The notes under the pieces were generated by a model. That model ran no database searches and had not been told where the DNA came from. It was given only the letters and a program-made list of their open reading frames with translations. Made by a program: the position numbers and the translations under genes. Positions 1 to 16,468 of a DNA stretch of 43,394 bases are shown one piece after another (position 1 is the stretch's first letter; each line of letters opens with the position of its first letter). Origin of the DNA: a bacterium (GTDB lineage: Bacteria; Hinthialibacterota; Hinthialibacteria; Hinthialibacterales; Hinthialibacteraceae); NCBI GenBank assembly GCA_016125385.1, contig WGLV01000038.1:1-43394 (forward strand), read 5' to 3'.

Positions 1-141
1 AAAGGTCCGAAGATCCGCCAGACCCTTCTTGCCCTGCACCATCGTGATCGCCGCCGTCAGCGTCGTCTTGCCGTGGTCAACGTGACCGATCGTCCCTACG
101 TTCACGTGCGGTTTCGTCCGCTCAAACTTCTGCCTGGCCAT
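1..141 (-). CDS. tuf: Elongation factor Tu, N-terminal 47 residues (cut by window edge)
   Basis: This is the start of EF-Tu, the GTPase that brings aminoacyl-tRNA to the ribosomal A site. The reverse strand reads [20 protein letters not shown], followed by [13 protein letters not shown], which is the EF-Tu P-loop (G-H-V-D-H-G-K-T). The ATG is at 141 and is preceded by a GGAGGTAAAGGAA-type ribosome binding site. Only 47 codons are inside the window; the rest lies beyond base 1. It is the last visible gene of the rpsL-rpsG-fusA-tuf set, 191 bases after fusA. That gap has no gene; it contains an imperfect hairpin overlapping the fusA stop (308-334). Confidence 0.95.
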   Translation of the reverse strand, partial: MARQKFERTKPHVNVGTIGHVDHGKTTLTAAITMVQGKKGLADLRTF

Positions 142-332
142 ATTCCTTTACCTCCAAGGCTCAGAGATCTCCCAAGCAACAGCCCGACGCGGGGGCCTGG
201 GGGCCTCGGTCTTTACGCACACAATTGCGGTCTCAACGGCGTTGGTTCCGCATCGCGGTTCGCCGTTTGCGAGGCCGCTGCTTATCGATTCGTATGGTGG
301 TTTATCCAACCGGTTCGTTCTCGGGGAACCAG

Positions 333-2417
333 TTAAAAACCCATACCCGCGACGAGATGATCCTGGACCGGCTTGGGAGCCTCTTCGTAGTGGGACAGTT
401 GCATCGTGTAGGTTGCACGTCCCTGGGAAAGTGAACGAAGACTCGTCGCATACCCGAACATTTCTGAGAGGGGAACCTCACCTCGAATCACCTGCGAGCC
501 GCCGCGTTGTTCAATGCCTGACGTTCGGCCCCGCCGTGAATTCAGGTTCCCGAGAATGTCGCCCATACACTCATCCGGGGAGACAATCTCAATTTCCATC
601 ACCGGCTCTAACAACACCGGCCCCGCCTGACTGACCGCCTCGCGAAACGCAATCGACGACGCGATCGTAAAAGATAACTCCGAAGAATCCGTCGGATGGA
701 AGGATCCTCCGATCAGGCGCACTCCGATATCCACCATCGGATAGCCAATAAGGATACCGCTTTGTTGATTCTCTTTCAACCCCTGTTCAATCGCTGTCAG
801 GAATTCTTTTGGAATATTTTCTTCCGATGCTTCATTTTTAAATTCGAAGCCAGCGTTCCGTTCCAGAGGGTAAACTTCAAGCACTACATGCGCGTACATC
901 GACTTGCCGGATTGTACGCGTTCGTATTTTTCTTCCGCGCGGCCCGTCCTGGTAATCGCCTCCCGGTATGAGACCTGAGGCTTTCCAACGTTTGCCTTTA
1001 CGCCATACTCGCGAAGAATTCGGTCAATGATAATCTCAAGATGCAATTCGCCCATTCCCGAAAGAATGGTCTGACCGGTTTCCTCGTCCTGTTTCACATG
1101 GAAGGTAGGGTCTTCCTCCGCCATCTGCTTCAGGGCGAAATCGAGTTTGTCCTGATCGGCGACGGTTTTCGGCTCGACCGCCACCGCGATAACCGGATCG
1201 GGGTACTTGAGCGGTTCAAGCAGAACAGGATGATTCAGGTCGCAGAGCGTATCCCCGGTCGTCGTAAAATTCAACCCCGGCGCGCAGGCGATATCGCCCA
1301 CACTGACAGAGGTTATCTCTTCGCGCTTGTTGGCGTGCATCCGCAGCAGACGGCCAATTTTTTCTTTTTTCTTTTTGCCGGTGTTCAGTACGGCTTTTCC
1401 GGTCTGAAGATGGCCGGAGTAGACGCGAAAATACGTCATCCGGCCATGAGGATCGGCGACAATCTTAAATGCCAGCGCGGCGAACGGCGCATCGTGCTTC
1501 GGCTCTCGGATTTCTTCTTTTTCCGTTTCGGGGTGATGACCAACCACCGGAGGAACATCGAGAGGTGATGGAAGAAAATCGACAACCGCGTCAAGCATGA
1601 GCTGAACGCCTTTATTTCTCAGCGCCGATCCGCACAAAACAGGAATTACTTCACTCTGAAGTGTGGCTTTGCGAACCGCGGCCTTCAGTTGATTCTCGTC
1701 GATACTCTCCCCTTCCAGAAACCGTGAGAGAATTTCGTCGTCGTAATCCGCTACAGTCTCGATCATCACTTGCCGTGCGGCTTCAGCGGTTTCCTTCAGA
1801 TCATCGGGAATCTCTGTATCGAGAAATGTCGTCCCGTAATCCGTCGTTCCCTCCTCCCACACCCGGGCCTTCATCTGAATCAGATCGACGACGCCCTTGA
1901 AGGAGGATTCCGCGCCGATTGGAATCTGAACAGGCAGCGGCCTGGCGTTCAGCCGATTACGGATCTGATCGACGACGCGGTCGAATTCCGCGCCGATACG
2001 ATCCATCTTATTAATGAATGCAATACGGGGGATACGATACCGGTCGGCCTGCCGCCAGACGGTTTCCGACTGTGGCTCAACCCCGCCGACAGCGCAAAAC
2101 ACGACGACCGCGCCGTCAAGTACGCGCAATGAGCGCTCGACTTCGATGGTGAAATCGACATGGCCCGGGGTATCGATCAGGTTAATAGTGTGGTTGTTCC
2201 AGACGCAATACGTCGCGGCGGAGGTGATTGTGATTCCCCGCTCTTTTTCCTGTTCCATCCAGTCCATTTCGGCGGCGCCTTCATGGACTTCGCCAATCTT
2301 GTGGGTCCGGCCGGTGTAATACAGAACGCGCTCTGTCGTAGTCGTCTTTCCCGCGTCAATATGCGCGGCGATCCCGATATTCCGTATGATGGACAGGTCC
2401 GACTTTTTCGCGTTCAC
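333..2417 (-). CDS. fusA: Elongation factor G (EF-G1)
   Basis: This is the canonical translocase, 694 aa, which moves tRNA-mRNA on the ribosome with GTP hydrolysis. Residues 18-25 form the P-loop AHIDAGKT. The switch-II motif DTPGHVDF and the NKMD guanine-specificity motif are intact. Domains II-V follow, including [13 protein letters not shown] and the C-terminal [16 protein letters not shown] motif. The start codon is GTG (GTGAACGCGAAAAAG). It has only a weak GGAT-like ribosome binding site about 11 bases upstream, which is unusual for so abundant a protein. It lies between rpsG (140-base gap with a strong hairpin) and tuf, the standard str-operon order. A second, diverged EF-G gene lies at 14129-16216. 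Confidence 0.97.
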   Translation of the reverse strand: MNAKKSDLSIIRNIGIAAHIDAGKTTTTERVLYYTGRTHKIGEVHEGAAEMDWMEQEKERGITITSAATYCVWNNHTINLIDTPGHVDFTIEVERSLRVLDGAVVVFCAVGGVEPQSETVWRQADRYRIPRIAFINKMDRIGAEFDRVVDQIRNRLNARPLPVQIPIGAESSFKGVVDLIQMKARVWEEGTTDYGTTFLDTEIPDDLKETAEAARQVMIETVADYDDEILSRFLEGESIDENQLKAAVRKATLQSEVIPVLCGSALRNKGVQLMLDAVVDFLPSPLDVPPVVGHHPETEKEEIREPKHDAPFAALAFKIVADPHGRMTYFRVYSGHLQTGKAVLNTGKKKKEKIGRLLRMHANKREEITSVSVGDIACAPGLNFTTTGDTLCDLNHPVLLEPLKYPDPVIAVAVEPKTVADQDKLDFALKQMAEEDPTFHVKQDEETGQTILSGMGELHLEIIIDRILREYGVKANVGKPQVSYREAITRTGRAEEKYERVQSGKSMYAHVVLEVYPLERNAGFEFKNEASEENIPKEFLTAIEQGLKENQQSGILIGYPMVDIGVRLIGGSFHPTDSSELSFTIASSIAFREAVSQAGPVLLEPVMEIEIVSPDECMGDILGNLNSRRGRTSGIEQRGGSQVIRGEVPLSEMFGYATSLRSLSQGRATYTMQLSHYEEAPKPVQDHLVAGMGF

Positions 2418-2496
2418 GTTTTTACGTTATCCAGTATTTGAAATCAGAACCCACCGGTTGGCGGCGCGTCAAAAACAACGGGGCGATTCAATGGAA

Positions 2497-2525
2497 CCGC
2501 CGAGCCTCCTGTTGGAGCCCGGCGG
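2497..2525 (-). other. Strong GC-rich hairpin between rpsG and fusA
   Basis: An inverted repeat with CCGCCG / CGGCGG outer arms and a short loop lies in the rpsG-fusA gap. No T-run follows on the minus strand, so it is more likely an mRNA-processing or stability structure than an intrinsic terminator. This is inferred from sequence only. Confidence 0.4.
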
Positions 2526-2557
2526 TGAGTTTCAATCGAATGTGCGAAAAAGAAAGG

Positions 2558-3028
2558 CTACCAGCGATAATGCGCGAAGGCTTTGTTGGCTTCGGCCATG
2601 CGGTGAGTATCCTGCTTTTTCTTGATCGCGTTGCCCTGGTTATTGGCGGCGTCGAGCAATTCGGCGGCCAGCTTGGCCTTCATGCTGCGCTCGCCGCGAT
2701 CACGCGCGGCGCCCACTAACCAGCGGATCGCCAACGCCTGCTGGCGCGCCTGACGGACTTCAACCGGAACCTGGTAGGTCGCGCCGCCCACTCGGCGGGA
2801 GCGAACTTCAAGCGCGGGTTTTACATTATCGACGGCTGAGTTAAACAGCTCGATCGGATCTTTCTGTGCTTTTTCCTTGATCTCATCCAAGGCATCATAA
2901 AAAATCTGTTCAGCCACGGCGCGTTTGCCAGCGAGCATAACGCCGTTGATGAATTTGCTCACCAATACGCTGTTGTACACCGGATCGGGAGCGACTTTAC
3001 GTTGATCTGCACGGTTCTTACGAGACAT
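2558..3028 (-). CDS. rpsG: 30S ribosomal protein S7
   Basis: 156 aa, the normal length for S7, the primary 16S rRNA 3'-domain binder and head assembly protein. The sequence starts [20 protein letters not shown]. It has the family pattern [16 protein letters not shown], the [16 protein letters not shown] stretch and the C-terminal [15 protein letters not shown]. The gene is 34 bases after rpsL, so the two are co-transcribed. The upstream GGAG lies about 11 bases from the ATG. Nothing in it looks unusual. Confidence 0.97.
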   Translation of the reverse strand: MSRKNRADQRKVAPDPVYNSVLVSKFINGVMLAGKRAVAEQIFYDALDEIKEKAQKDPIELFNSAVDNVKPALEVRSRRVGGATYQVPVEVRQARQQALAIRWLVGAARDRGERSMKAKLAAELLDAANNQGNAIKKKQDTHRMAEANKAFAHYRW

Positions 3029-3062
3029 GTTCTCAGATTCTCCTGCCTGACGAAATCATTAT

Positions 3063-3440
3063 TTACGATGTTTTGGGCTTCTTGGAGCCGTACTTGGAAC
3101 GTCCGCGGCGGCGGGATTCGACGCCAATGGTTTCAAGTACGCCGCGGATTACGTGATAGCGAACGGAAGGCAGATCCTTCACGCGGCCTCCGCGAATCAG
3201 CACGATTGAGTGCTCCTGAAGATTGTGGCCCTCGCCGGGAATGTACGCGTTCACTTCAATTCCATTCACCAGACGGACGCGGGCGACTTTACGAAGAGCC
3301 GAGTTGGGCTTTTTGGGGCTCATGGTCCACACGCGAGTGCAAACGCCGCGCTTCTGCGGGCAGTTCTGCATCGCGGGGGCTTTTGACTTCTTCGCTTTGG
3401 TTTTGCGCCCTTTTTTAATAAGCTGGTTAATCGTAGGCAT
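3063..3440 (-). CDS. rpsL: 30S ribosomal protein S12
   Basis: 125 aa; a decoding-centre protein of the small subunit. I chose the ATG at 3440 ([13 protein letters not shown]) because AAGGG lies just upstream and the family begins this way; a longer in-frame reading to 3476 has no support. The [10 protein letters not shown] loop carries Lys43 (E. coli numbering with Met), and RVKDLP carries Lys88, so the classical streptomycin-resistance positions are wild type. The following motif is PSVRYH, where S12 proteins almost always have PGVRYH: a Gly-to-Ser change at residue 92. First gene after the promoter at 3562-3590. Confidence 0.97.
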   Translation of the reverse strand: MPTINQLIKKGRKTKAKKSKAPAMQNCPQKRGVCTRVWTMSPKKPNSALRKVARVRLVNGIEVNAYIPGEGHNLQEHSIVLIRGGRVKDLPSVRYHVIRGVLETIGVESRRRGRSKYGSKKPKTS

Positions 3441-3561
3441 GTTTGACCCTTTTATCAAAATTCGCCGCGCCGGCACACCGCGATTCGCGATTCCGAGGCG
3501 TAAATCGTTTTACGAACCAAGACCCCCGCAGTGAATTTACACCTTGGGGCACAAGTGAAAA

Positions 3562-3590
3562 AGAATAAGAGCGTTGAGGCTCTTCGTCAA
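3562..3590 (-). promoter_or_regulatory. Sigma-70-type promoter for rpsL-rpsG-fusA-tuf
   Basis: On the minus strand TTGACG (3585-3590) is separated by exactly 17 bases from TATTCT (3562-3567). Transcription would start near 3555, leaving a leader of about 115 bases before rpsL. The -35 lies inside a GAGGCT...AGCCTC inverted repeat. The same TTGACG-17 layout occurs upstream of rpoB (12923-12951). This is a consensus match only, with no start-site data. Confidence 0.55.
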
Positions 3591-3610
3591 GCCTCGTTCA
3601 CGCCTTTCCA

Positions 3611-3632
3611 GACAAAACCCCAAAATATGGGG
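3611..3632 (-). terminator. Weak intrinsic terminator after rpoC
   Basis: On the minus strand CCCCA-loop-TGGGG is followed by TTTTGTCT, about 70 bases after the rpoC stop and just upstream of the rpsL promoter. A second small hairpin (3672-3688, CACTCC/GGAGTG) lies nearer rpoC but lacks a T-run. With only a 5-bp stem, partial read-through into rpsL is likely. Confidence 0.35.
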
Positions 3633-3700
3633 CCGTCATGGACAGTATATATATAGGTCTGCCTTTCCATTCACTCCAAACCGGAGTGCATCAACGTCTG

Positions 3701-8641
<4,941 letters not shown>

Positions 8642-8698
8642 GAGAGGCTGCTCCTCAATTGGTTTCCGTTTCGATCGTTCCGGTCCGGTCAAGCCGGC

Positions 8699-12541
<3,843 letters not shown>

Positions 12542-12916
12542 CAGCGTCTCCTCAGATCGAAACAGTCTGTTCTATATGCAAAGTTGTTGATTTCTCTATT
12601 GTTAATATGCTTCCAACCACGCGAACCGGGCAAACACGCACAAGCGGAACGCCGCCCGGACACCCTCTCGGCCCCGCGTCGCCTACCTGAAAATAACCGG
12701 CGCCACACCGGCCTCGATTCGGCCTAACCAACTGGTAATACGAATTTTACGGAGGGATGCGCCTTCGTGTGGGACACGACTAAACATAGACGACCCTGCT
12801 GTGGAGACAGGGCAATCCCCTACCTGAACGAAAATGTTCCGTGATATCATCGCGCGCTTTGTTTGGAGAGTGTTTCTTGATACACGAAGTCCGGTTTCTT
12901 AAGAAAATGGCTCAAA
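12542..12916 (-). promoter_or_regulatory. Long rpoB 5' leader with a duplicated 13-base element
   Basis: If the promoter at 12923-12951 is used, rpoB mRNA carries about 375 untranslated bases. The minus strand holds TTCAGGTAGG[C/G]GA twice, at 12679-12691 and 12816-12828, with a single mismatch between copies. It also has a CCCTG...CAGGG hairpin beside the distal copy. No open reading frame or known riboswitch core was recognised. The rest of the 12542-13113 gap shows one more GC hairpin (about 12980-13010, CCCCGGCG/CGCCGGGG) and no gene. Confidence 0.4.
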
Positions 12917-12922
12917 GAGTAG

Positions 12923-12951
12923 ATATTAAGTCATGCTATCGAACCCGTCAA
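12923..12951 (-). promoter_or_regulatory. Sigma-70-type promoter for rpoBC
   Basis: On the minus strand TTGACG (12946-12951), a 17-base spacer and TAATAT (12923-12928). The -35 and spacer length match the rpsL promoter. Transcription would begin near 12916. It is the best match I found in the rpoB upstream gap, but it rests on consensus only. Confidence 0.5.
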
Positions 12952-13119
12952 GGGCGATTTAACTTTTTTTCAACAATTCCCCCGGCGCCGATGGAATCCA
13001 GCCGCCGGGGCATTAGTGTACCCGCTATCTTCAATTCGTGAAGCGCTATTGAATTCATCAGGCGATCGGGGTTTGATGGTCTTTCCTGCAACGTACCAAT
13101 TCGATTCTGGAGAATGAAC

Positions 13120-13767
13120 GTGATTGAAGCAGTTATATTCGATATGGACGGCGTTCTGATCGACTCGGAAGAGTTTATACGTAAAGCCTCAGTCGAGTTA
13201 TACCGTCAAAAAGGCTACACGGTCACAGAAGATGATTTCATTCCGTTCACCGGAATGGGTGAAAACCGTTTCATTGGAGGCGTCGCTGAAAAATACGGCA
13301 TCCAGCTTGATGATATCGAGATCGAAAAAAAGCGCGTTTACGCGATCTATGATGATCTGGTCCGGGGCAAACTGCCTCCCCTCGATGGAACGCTCGAATT
13401 CATTCAGAAATGCCGGGATCGGGGGCTGAAACTGGCCGTCGCCACCAGCGCCGACATCCCCAAGGTGGTCATCAACCTGCGTGAAATCGGCCTTACCACC
13501 GAAACATTCGACGCCTGCGTAACTGGTAACGACGTCACCCACAAAAAACCGGATCCCGAGATTTTTTTGACCGCCTCCGCCGGAATCGGCGTCGCGCCCG
13601 AGCATTGTCTGGTGGTGGAAGACGCCGTTTCCGGCGTTGAAGCCGCCAAAGCGAGCGGCGCGAGATGCCTTGCGGTTACCACCAGTTTCCCAGCCGAGCG
13701 TCTGGCGAAAGCCGATTGGATCGCCGCCAACCTCGCTCATGCGCCGGATGATGTCCTGAACTGGTAA
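13120..13767 (+). CDS. HAD-superfamily hydrolase, beta-phosphoglucomutase-like
   Basis: About 215 aa. It belongs to haloacid dehalogenase subfamily IA, whose members dephosphorylate or isomerise small phosphosugars. Motif I is DMDGVLIDSEE near the N-terminus (nucleophile and acid/base Asp). Motif II is ATSAD, motif III the lysine in HKKPDPEIF, and motif IV VVEDAVSGVEAA. A helical cap of about 70 residues lies after motif I. The GTG at 13120 has GGAG seven bases upstream, whereas the ATG at 13114 has it only one base away, so I prefer GTG. The gene is divergent from rpoB. The DxDG-V signature fits beta-phosphoglucomutase or a broad sugar phosphatase; the exact substrate cannot be told. Confidence 0.85.
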   Translation: MIEAVIFDMDGVLIDSEEFIRKASVELYRQKGYTVTEDDFIPFTGMGENRFIGGVAEKYGIQLDDIEIEKKRVYAIYDDLVRGKLPPLDGTLEFIQKCRDRGLKLAVATSADIPKVVINLREIGLTTETFDACVTGNDVTHKKPDPEIFLTASAGIGVAPEHCLVVEDAVSGVEAAKASGARCLAVTTSFPAERLAKADWIAANLAHAPDDVLNW

Positions 13768-13787
13768 TACGAGCAATCGCTCATTAA

Positions 13788-13830
13788 TTTTCTAAAGAAA
13801 CGGGGAGAGGCCAATCAAAGCCCCTCCCCG
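13788..13830 (-). terminator. Intrinsic terminator for the EF-G-like / 69-aa gene pair
   Basis: CGGGGAGGGG pairs with CCTCTCCCCG (10 bp, one mismatch, 10-base loop; stem 13801-13830). On the minus strand it is followed by TTTCTTT. It lies just past the stop of the 69-aa gene. Because the convergent HAD gene ends at 13767, it may also act from the other side, but no T-run follows there. Confidence 0.75.
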
Positions 13831-13855
13831 TGCTATGCAGTTCAAATCGCTTGAG

Positions 13856-14062
13856 TTAGAGATTAACGGCTTCCGGTTCTTCCGGATCGTCCATCTGCTG
13901 TTTCAAGCGTTCGGCTAGCACTTTGCGGACACGGTCAGCCAGATCGTTGGGAACAAGCGATTCGAGGCGATGGCGAAACCCCAGGTCCGCCTCGTGATAA
14001 TCGACTCGTTCTCCCGAACGGCCGGTATCCAGCTCTTCGAGTTGTTTCTTGATGTCTTTCAT
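13856..14062 (-). CDS. Small protein of unknown function, 68 aa
   Basis: I do not recognise this protein. It is short, charged and mostly helical-looking (MKDIKKQLEELDTG ..., ending DDPEEPEAVNL), with no signal peptide or membrane segment. Two ATGs are adjacent. AGGG lies 5 bases before the second (14062) and only 2 before the first (14065), so I use the second. It is 66 bases downstream of the EF-G-like gene in the same direction and is closed by a good terminator, which supports a real co-transcribed gene. The middle (DLGFRHRLESLVPNDLADRV) could be a small interaction motif, but that is a guess. Confidence 0.55.
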   Translation of the reverse strand: MKDIKKQLEELDTGRSGERVDYHEADLGFRHRLESLVPNDLADRVRKVLAERLKQQMDDPEEPEAVNL

Positions 14063-14128
14063 CATCGCCCTGTAAATAACAATAAATAGTTCTTCACTTA
14101 TTCGTTATCGGCGATGAAATTCTCATCT

Positions 14129-16216
14129 TTACTCTTCGTCCGAAATCTCCATTTTATTTTCGGCGACAATCTTCTGCATTACGTCGCTCGGCACCGGCTC
14201 GTAATGGGAGGGTTCCATCTCAAACGTTCCGCGCCCCTGGGTAATCGAGCGCAAATCGATGGCGTAGGTGAACATTTCCGCCAGCGGGACCTGTGCGTGA
14301 ATGATCTGTTTACCCTCGCCGGGGTCCATCCCCTGAACCCGGCCGCGCCTCGAGTTGAGATCGCCCATGACGTCGCCCATGTAATCTTCAGGAATCGTGA
14401 CGTTAACCGACATGATCGGTTCCAGAATGATTGGCTTGCATTTCTCTGACGCCACTTTTCGCACGCACATCGACGAGGCGATCTTAAACGCCATTTCCGA
14501 CGAATCGACGTCATGATATTTTCCATCGAACACCTCGACCGAAATATCCACCACAGGATACCCCGCCGCGATGCCGCGGGTGCGGGCGTCATCGATGCCC
14601 TTCTCAACCGCCGGTACGAATTTCGTCGGGATGGCGCCGCCGAAGATGCTGTTGATGAATTCGTAATCCTTGCCGCGTTCCAGCGGACGCAAGCGGAGAT
14701 GCACTTCGGCGAATTGCCCCCTTCCGCCGGATTGCTTCTTGTGGCGATACATGCCTTCGCCCTGCGCGCTGATGGTCTCACGGTAGGCGACGCGCGGTGT
14801 GGCCAGTTCGACGCTGACCTTGGTCTGCTGCTTTACCCGCTCCATGATCAGGTCGATCTGCATCTGGCCAGCGGCTGAGATCACGTATTCCTTGGTTTCA
14901 AAGTTCCGTTCGAAATGCAGGGTTGGATCGCCGGAAATCAACTTCGGTATCAGCCCGTTCACCTTATCTTCATCGTTCTTGTCGGCGATCCGGAGCGCCA
15001 TGTAAACCTGCGGCTGGGGATAATGCGTGGCTTCGATCAACACGTCGCCGGCTTCGGTTGAGACGGTGTCGTTGGTCTCAAACGCGTCCACCTTGGTCAC
15101 GGCGATGATGTCGCCCGTCGAAGCAGACTGAATGGAAGTGTGCTTCTTTCCATTCACCAGCACCATGTTGCCAACGCGGACCTTGCCGCCCTTGGTGCGG
15201 TTGTGCCATTCGCTTTCGCTCTTGAACACGCCGCTTTCAACGCGGATAAATGAAATCTTGCCGACGAACGGGTCGATCAGGCTTTTGAAAACGAAGCCAA
15301 TCCCCGGTCCGTCTTCCGTCACCGGCGCGTCGAACGTCTCGTCCGACCCCTTCTTAACCGCTTTAAACGTTTTCCGATCCAGCGGCGTGGGAATGTAATT
15401 CACCAGACCGTCCAACAGCGATTCGATCCCGACGCAGTGATACGCGTCAGTCACCAGAATGGGAACAGTGGAACCGGTCAGCGCGCAGTCATGCAGCCCG
15501 TGGCGGATTTCATCGAATTCGATCTTCTCATCATTGAAATAACGCTCCATCAAAGCCTCGTCGGTTTCAACCGCGGCTTCGATGGTCTTCTGCCGGTATT
15601 CCTCGACCCAGTCATGAATGTCGCCAGGGATGTCTTCTTCTTTTGCGACGCCGCCCTTGTCATTTGAAATCTGGACCTTGTCGGTGATCAGATCGATGAT
15701 TCCCTTGAACTCGCCCGCCGCCCCAAGCGGAAGACGCACAGGACAGACCTTCGCGCCCAGCCCTTCCAGCTGATCGAGACATTTCTGGAAATCGGCGTGT
15801 TCGCAATCCATACGATTGACGACCGCCAGCCGGGGTATCCCCATCTCCATGATGTATTCCCAGATTTTTTCGGTCTCGACCTCAATACCCGATTGCGCGT
15901 TGATCACCAGCAGCGCTCCATCCGCCGCGTGCAGCGCGCCCTTGATATCGCCCACGAAATCCGAATAACCGGGGGTATCGATGAATTGAAGGTCACAGCC
16001 TTTAAAATCACATTCAAACACCTTGGAGGACAGGGTGTGCTTTTTGGATTTTTCGTCGTCGAGATAATCGGCGAAGGTATTTCCATCATTGATGCGGCCT
16101 AATCGGTCGATCACGCCGGTATGGTACAGAATCGCTTCGATCAGGGAGGTTTTGCCGCAGCCGTGGTGTCCCACAACGGCGATATTTCTTTTCTGGTTGA
16201 CCGCAACTTGACTCAT
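14129..16216 (-). CDS. EF-G-like translational GTPase (second, diverged EF-G)
   Basis: 695 aa, full EF-G length and domain order, but distinct from fusA in this window. The P-loop is GHHGCGKTS (residues 16-24) in place of [12 protein letters not shown] is at 80-83. The G4 motif is NRMD (134-137), not NKxD. Domain IV/V signatures remain, such as GGRGQFAEVHLRLRPLE and VPLAEMFTYAIDLRS. AGGAGG lies upstream of the ATG. It fits the EF-G II / EF-G-like family, which is widespread, often dispensable and of unsettled function. It is followed by the 68-aa gene and a terminator. Arg for Lys in G4 is conservative but may change nucleotide affinity. The 252 bases upstream (16217-16468) show no convincing gene. 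Confidence 0.9.
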   Translation of the reverse strand: MSQVAVNQKRNIAVVGHHGCGKTSLIEAILYHTGVIDRLGRINDGNTFADYLDDEKSKKHTLSSKVFECDFKGCDLQFIDTPGYSDFVGDIKGALHAADGALLVINAQSGIEVETEKIWEYIMEMGIPRLAVVNRMDCEHADFQKCLDQLEGLGAKVCPVRLPLGAAGEFKGIIDLITDKVQISNDKGGVAKEEDIPGDIHDWVEEYRQKTIEAAVETDEALMERYFNDEKIEFDEIRHGLHDCALTGSTVPILVTDAYHCVGIESLLDGLVNYIPTPLDRKTFKAVKKGSDETFDAPVTEDGPGIGFVFKSLIDPFVGKISFIRVESGVFKSESEWHNRTKGGKVRVGNMVLVNGKKHTSIQSASTGDIIAVTKVDAFETNDTVSTEAGDVLIEATHYPQPQVYMALRIADKNDEDKVNGLIPKLISGDPTLHFERNFETKEYVISAAGQMQIDLIMERVKQQTKVSVELATPRVAYRETISAQGEGMYRHKKQSGGRGQFAEVHLRLRPLERGKDYEFINSIFGGAIPTKFVPAVEKGIDDARTRGIAAGYPVVDISVEVFDGKYHDVDSSEMAFKIASSMCVRKVASEKCKPIILEPIMSVNVTIPEDYMGDVMGDLNSRRGRVQGMDPGEGKQIIHAQVPLAEMFTYAIDLRSITQGRGTFEMEPSHYEPVPSDVMQKIVAENKMEISDEE

Positions 16217-16468
16217 AAACGTATTTCCTCCTGTTTTGCTGTTTCCAAAGTTGAAGCGAGGGTACGCCCCTCCCCTTTGGCGATATGAAGAAAATGATGA
16301 TTCGTATCCGGTTTCCCTTTTTGATCTATATTGAAAACATTCTTCGCCCGCGAGACTCTCACCATGGATATCGGTTTTAATTTCTCGCGAATCAATTCAA
16401 GCAATAGCCTAACATTAGAGTATGGTTAAGAGAAAGTGACGCGGCCGGTAATTTACAAACCAAAATTA

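Noticed and set aside
142-332. tRNA gene between fusA and tuf
   Set aside because: No T-loop GGTTCRAATCC or acceptor-stem pairing is seen on either strand.
3441-3476. N-terminal extension of S12
   Set aside because: The family start MPTINQL at 3440 has a ribosome binding site; the extension is only the in-frame upstream sequence.
12760-12860. Possible structured RNA or riboswitch on the plus strand upstream of the HAD gene
   Set aside because: No c-di-GMP, FMN, SAM, cobalamin or fluoride riboswitch core is present, and the hairpins fit the minus-strand rpoB leader better.
12911-12922. boxA-like CTACTCTTTGAG on the minus strand near the rpoB promoter
   Set aside because: It overlaps the predicted transcription start, so most of it would not be in the RNA; a boxA must be transcribed.
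16213-16404. 63-codon minus-strand reading overlapping the EF-G-like start by ATGA
   Set aside because: TTG start with a poorly spaced AGG, no recognisable family, and the EF-G-like gene has its own good AGGAGG. It is more likely leader sequence.
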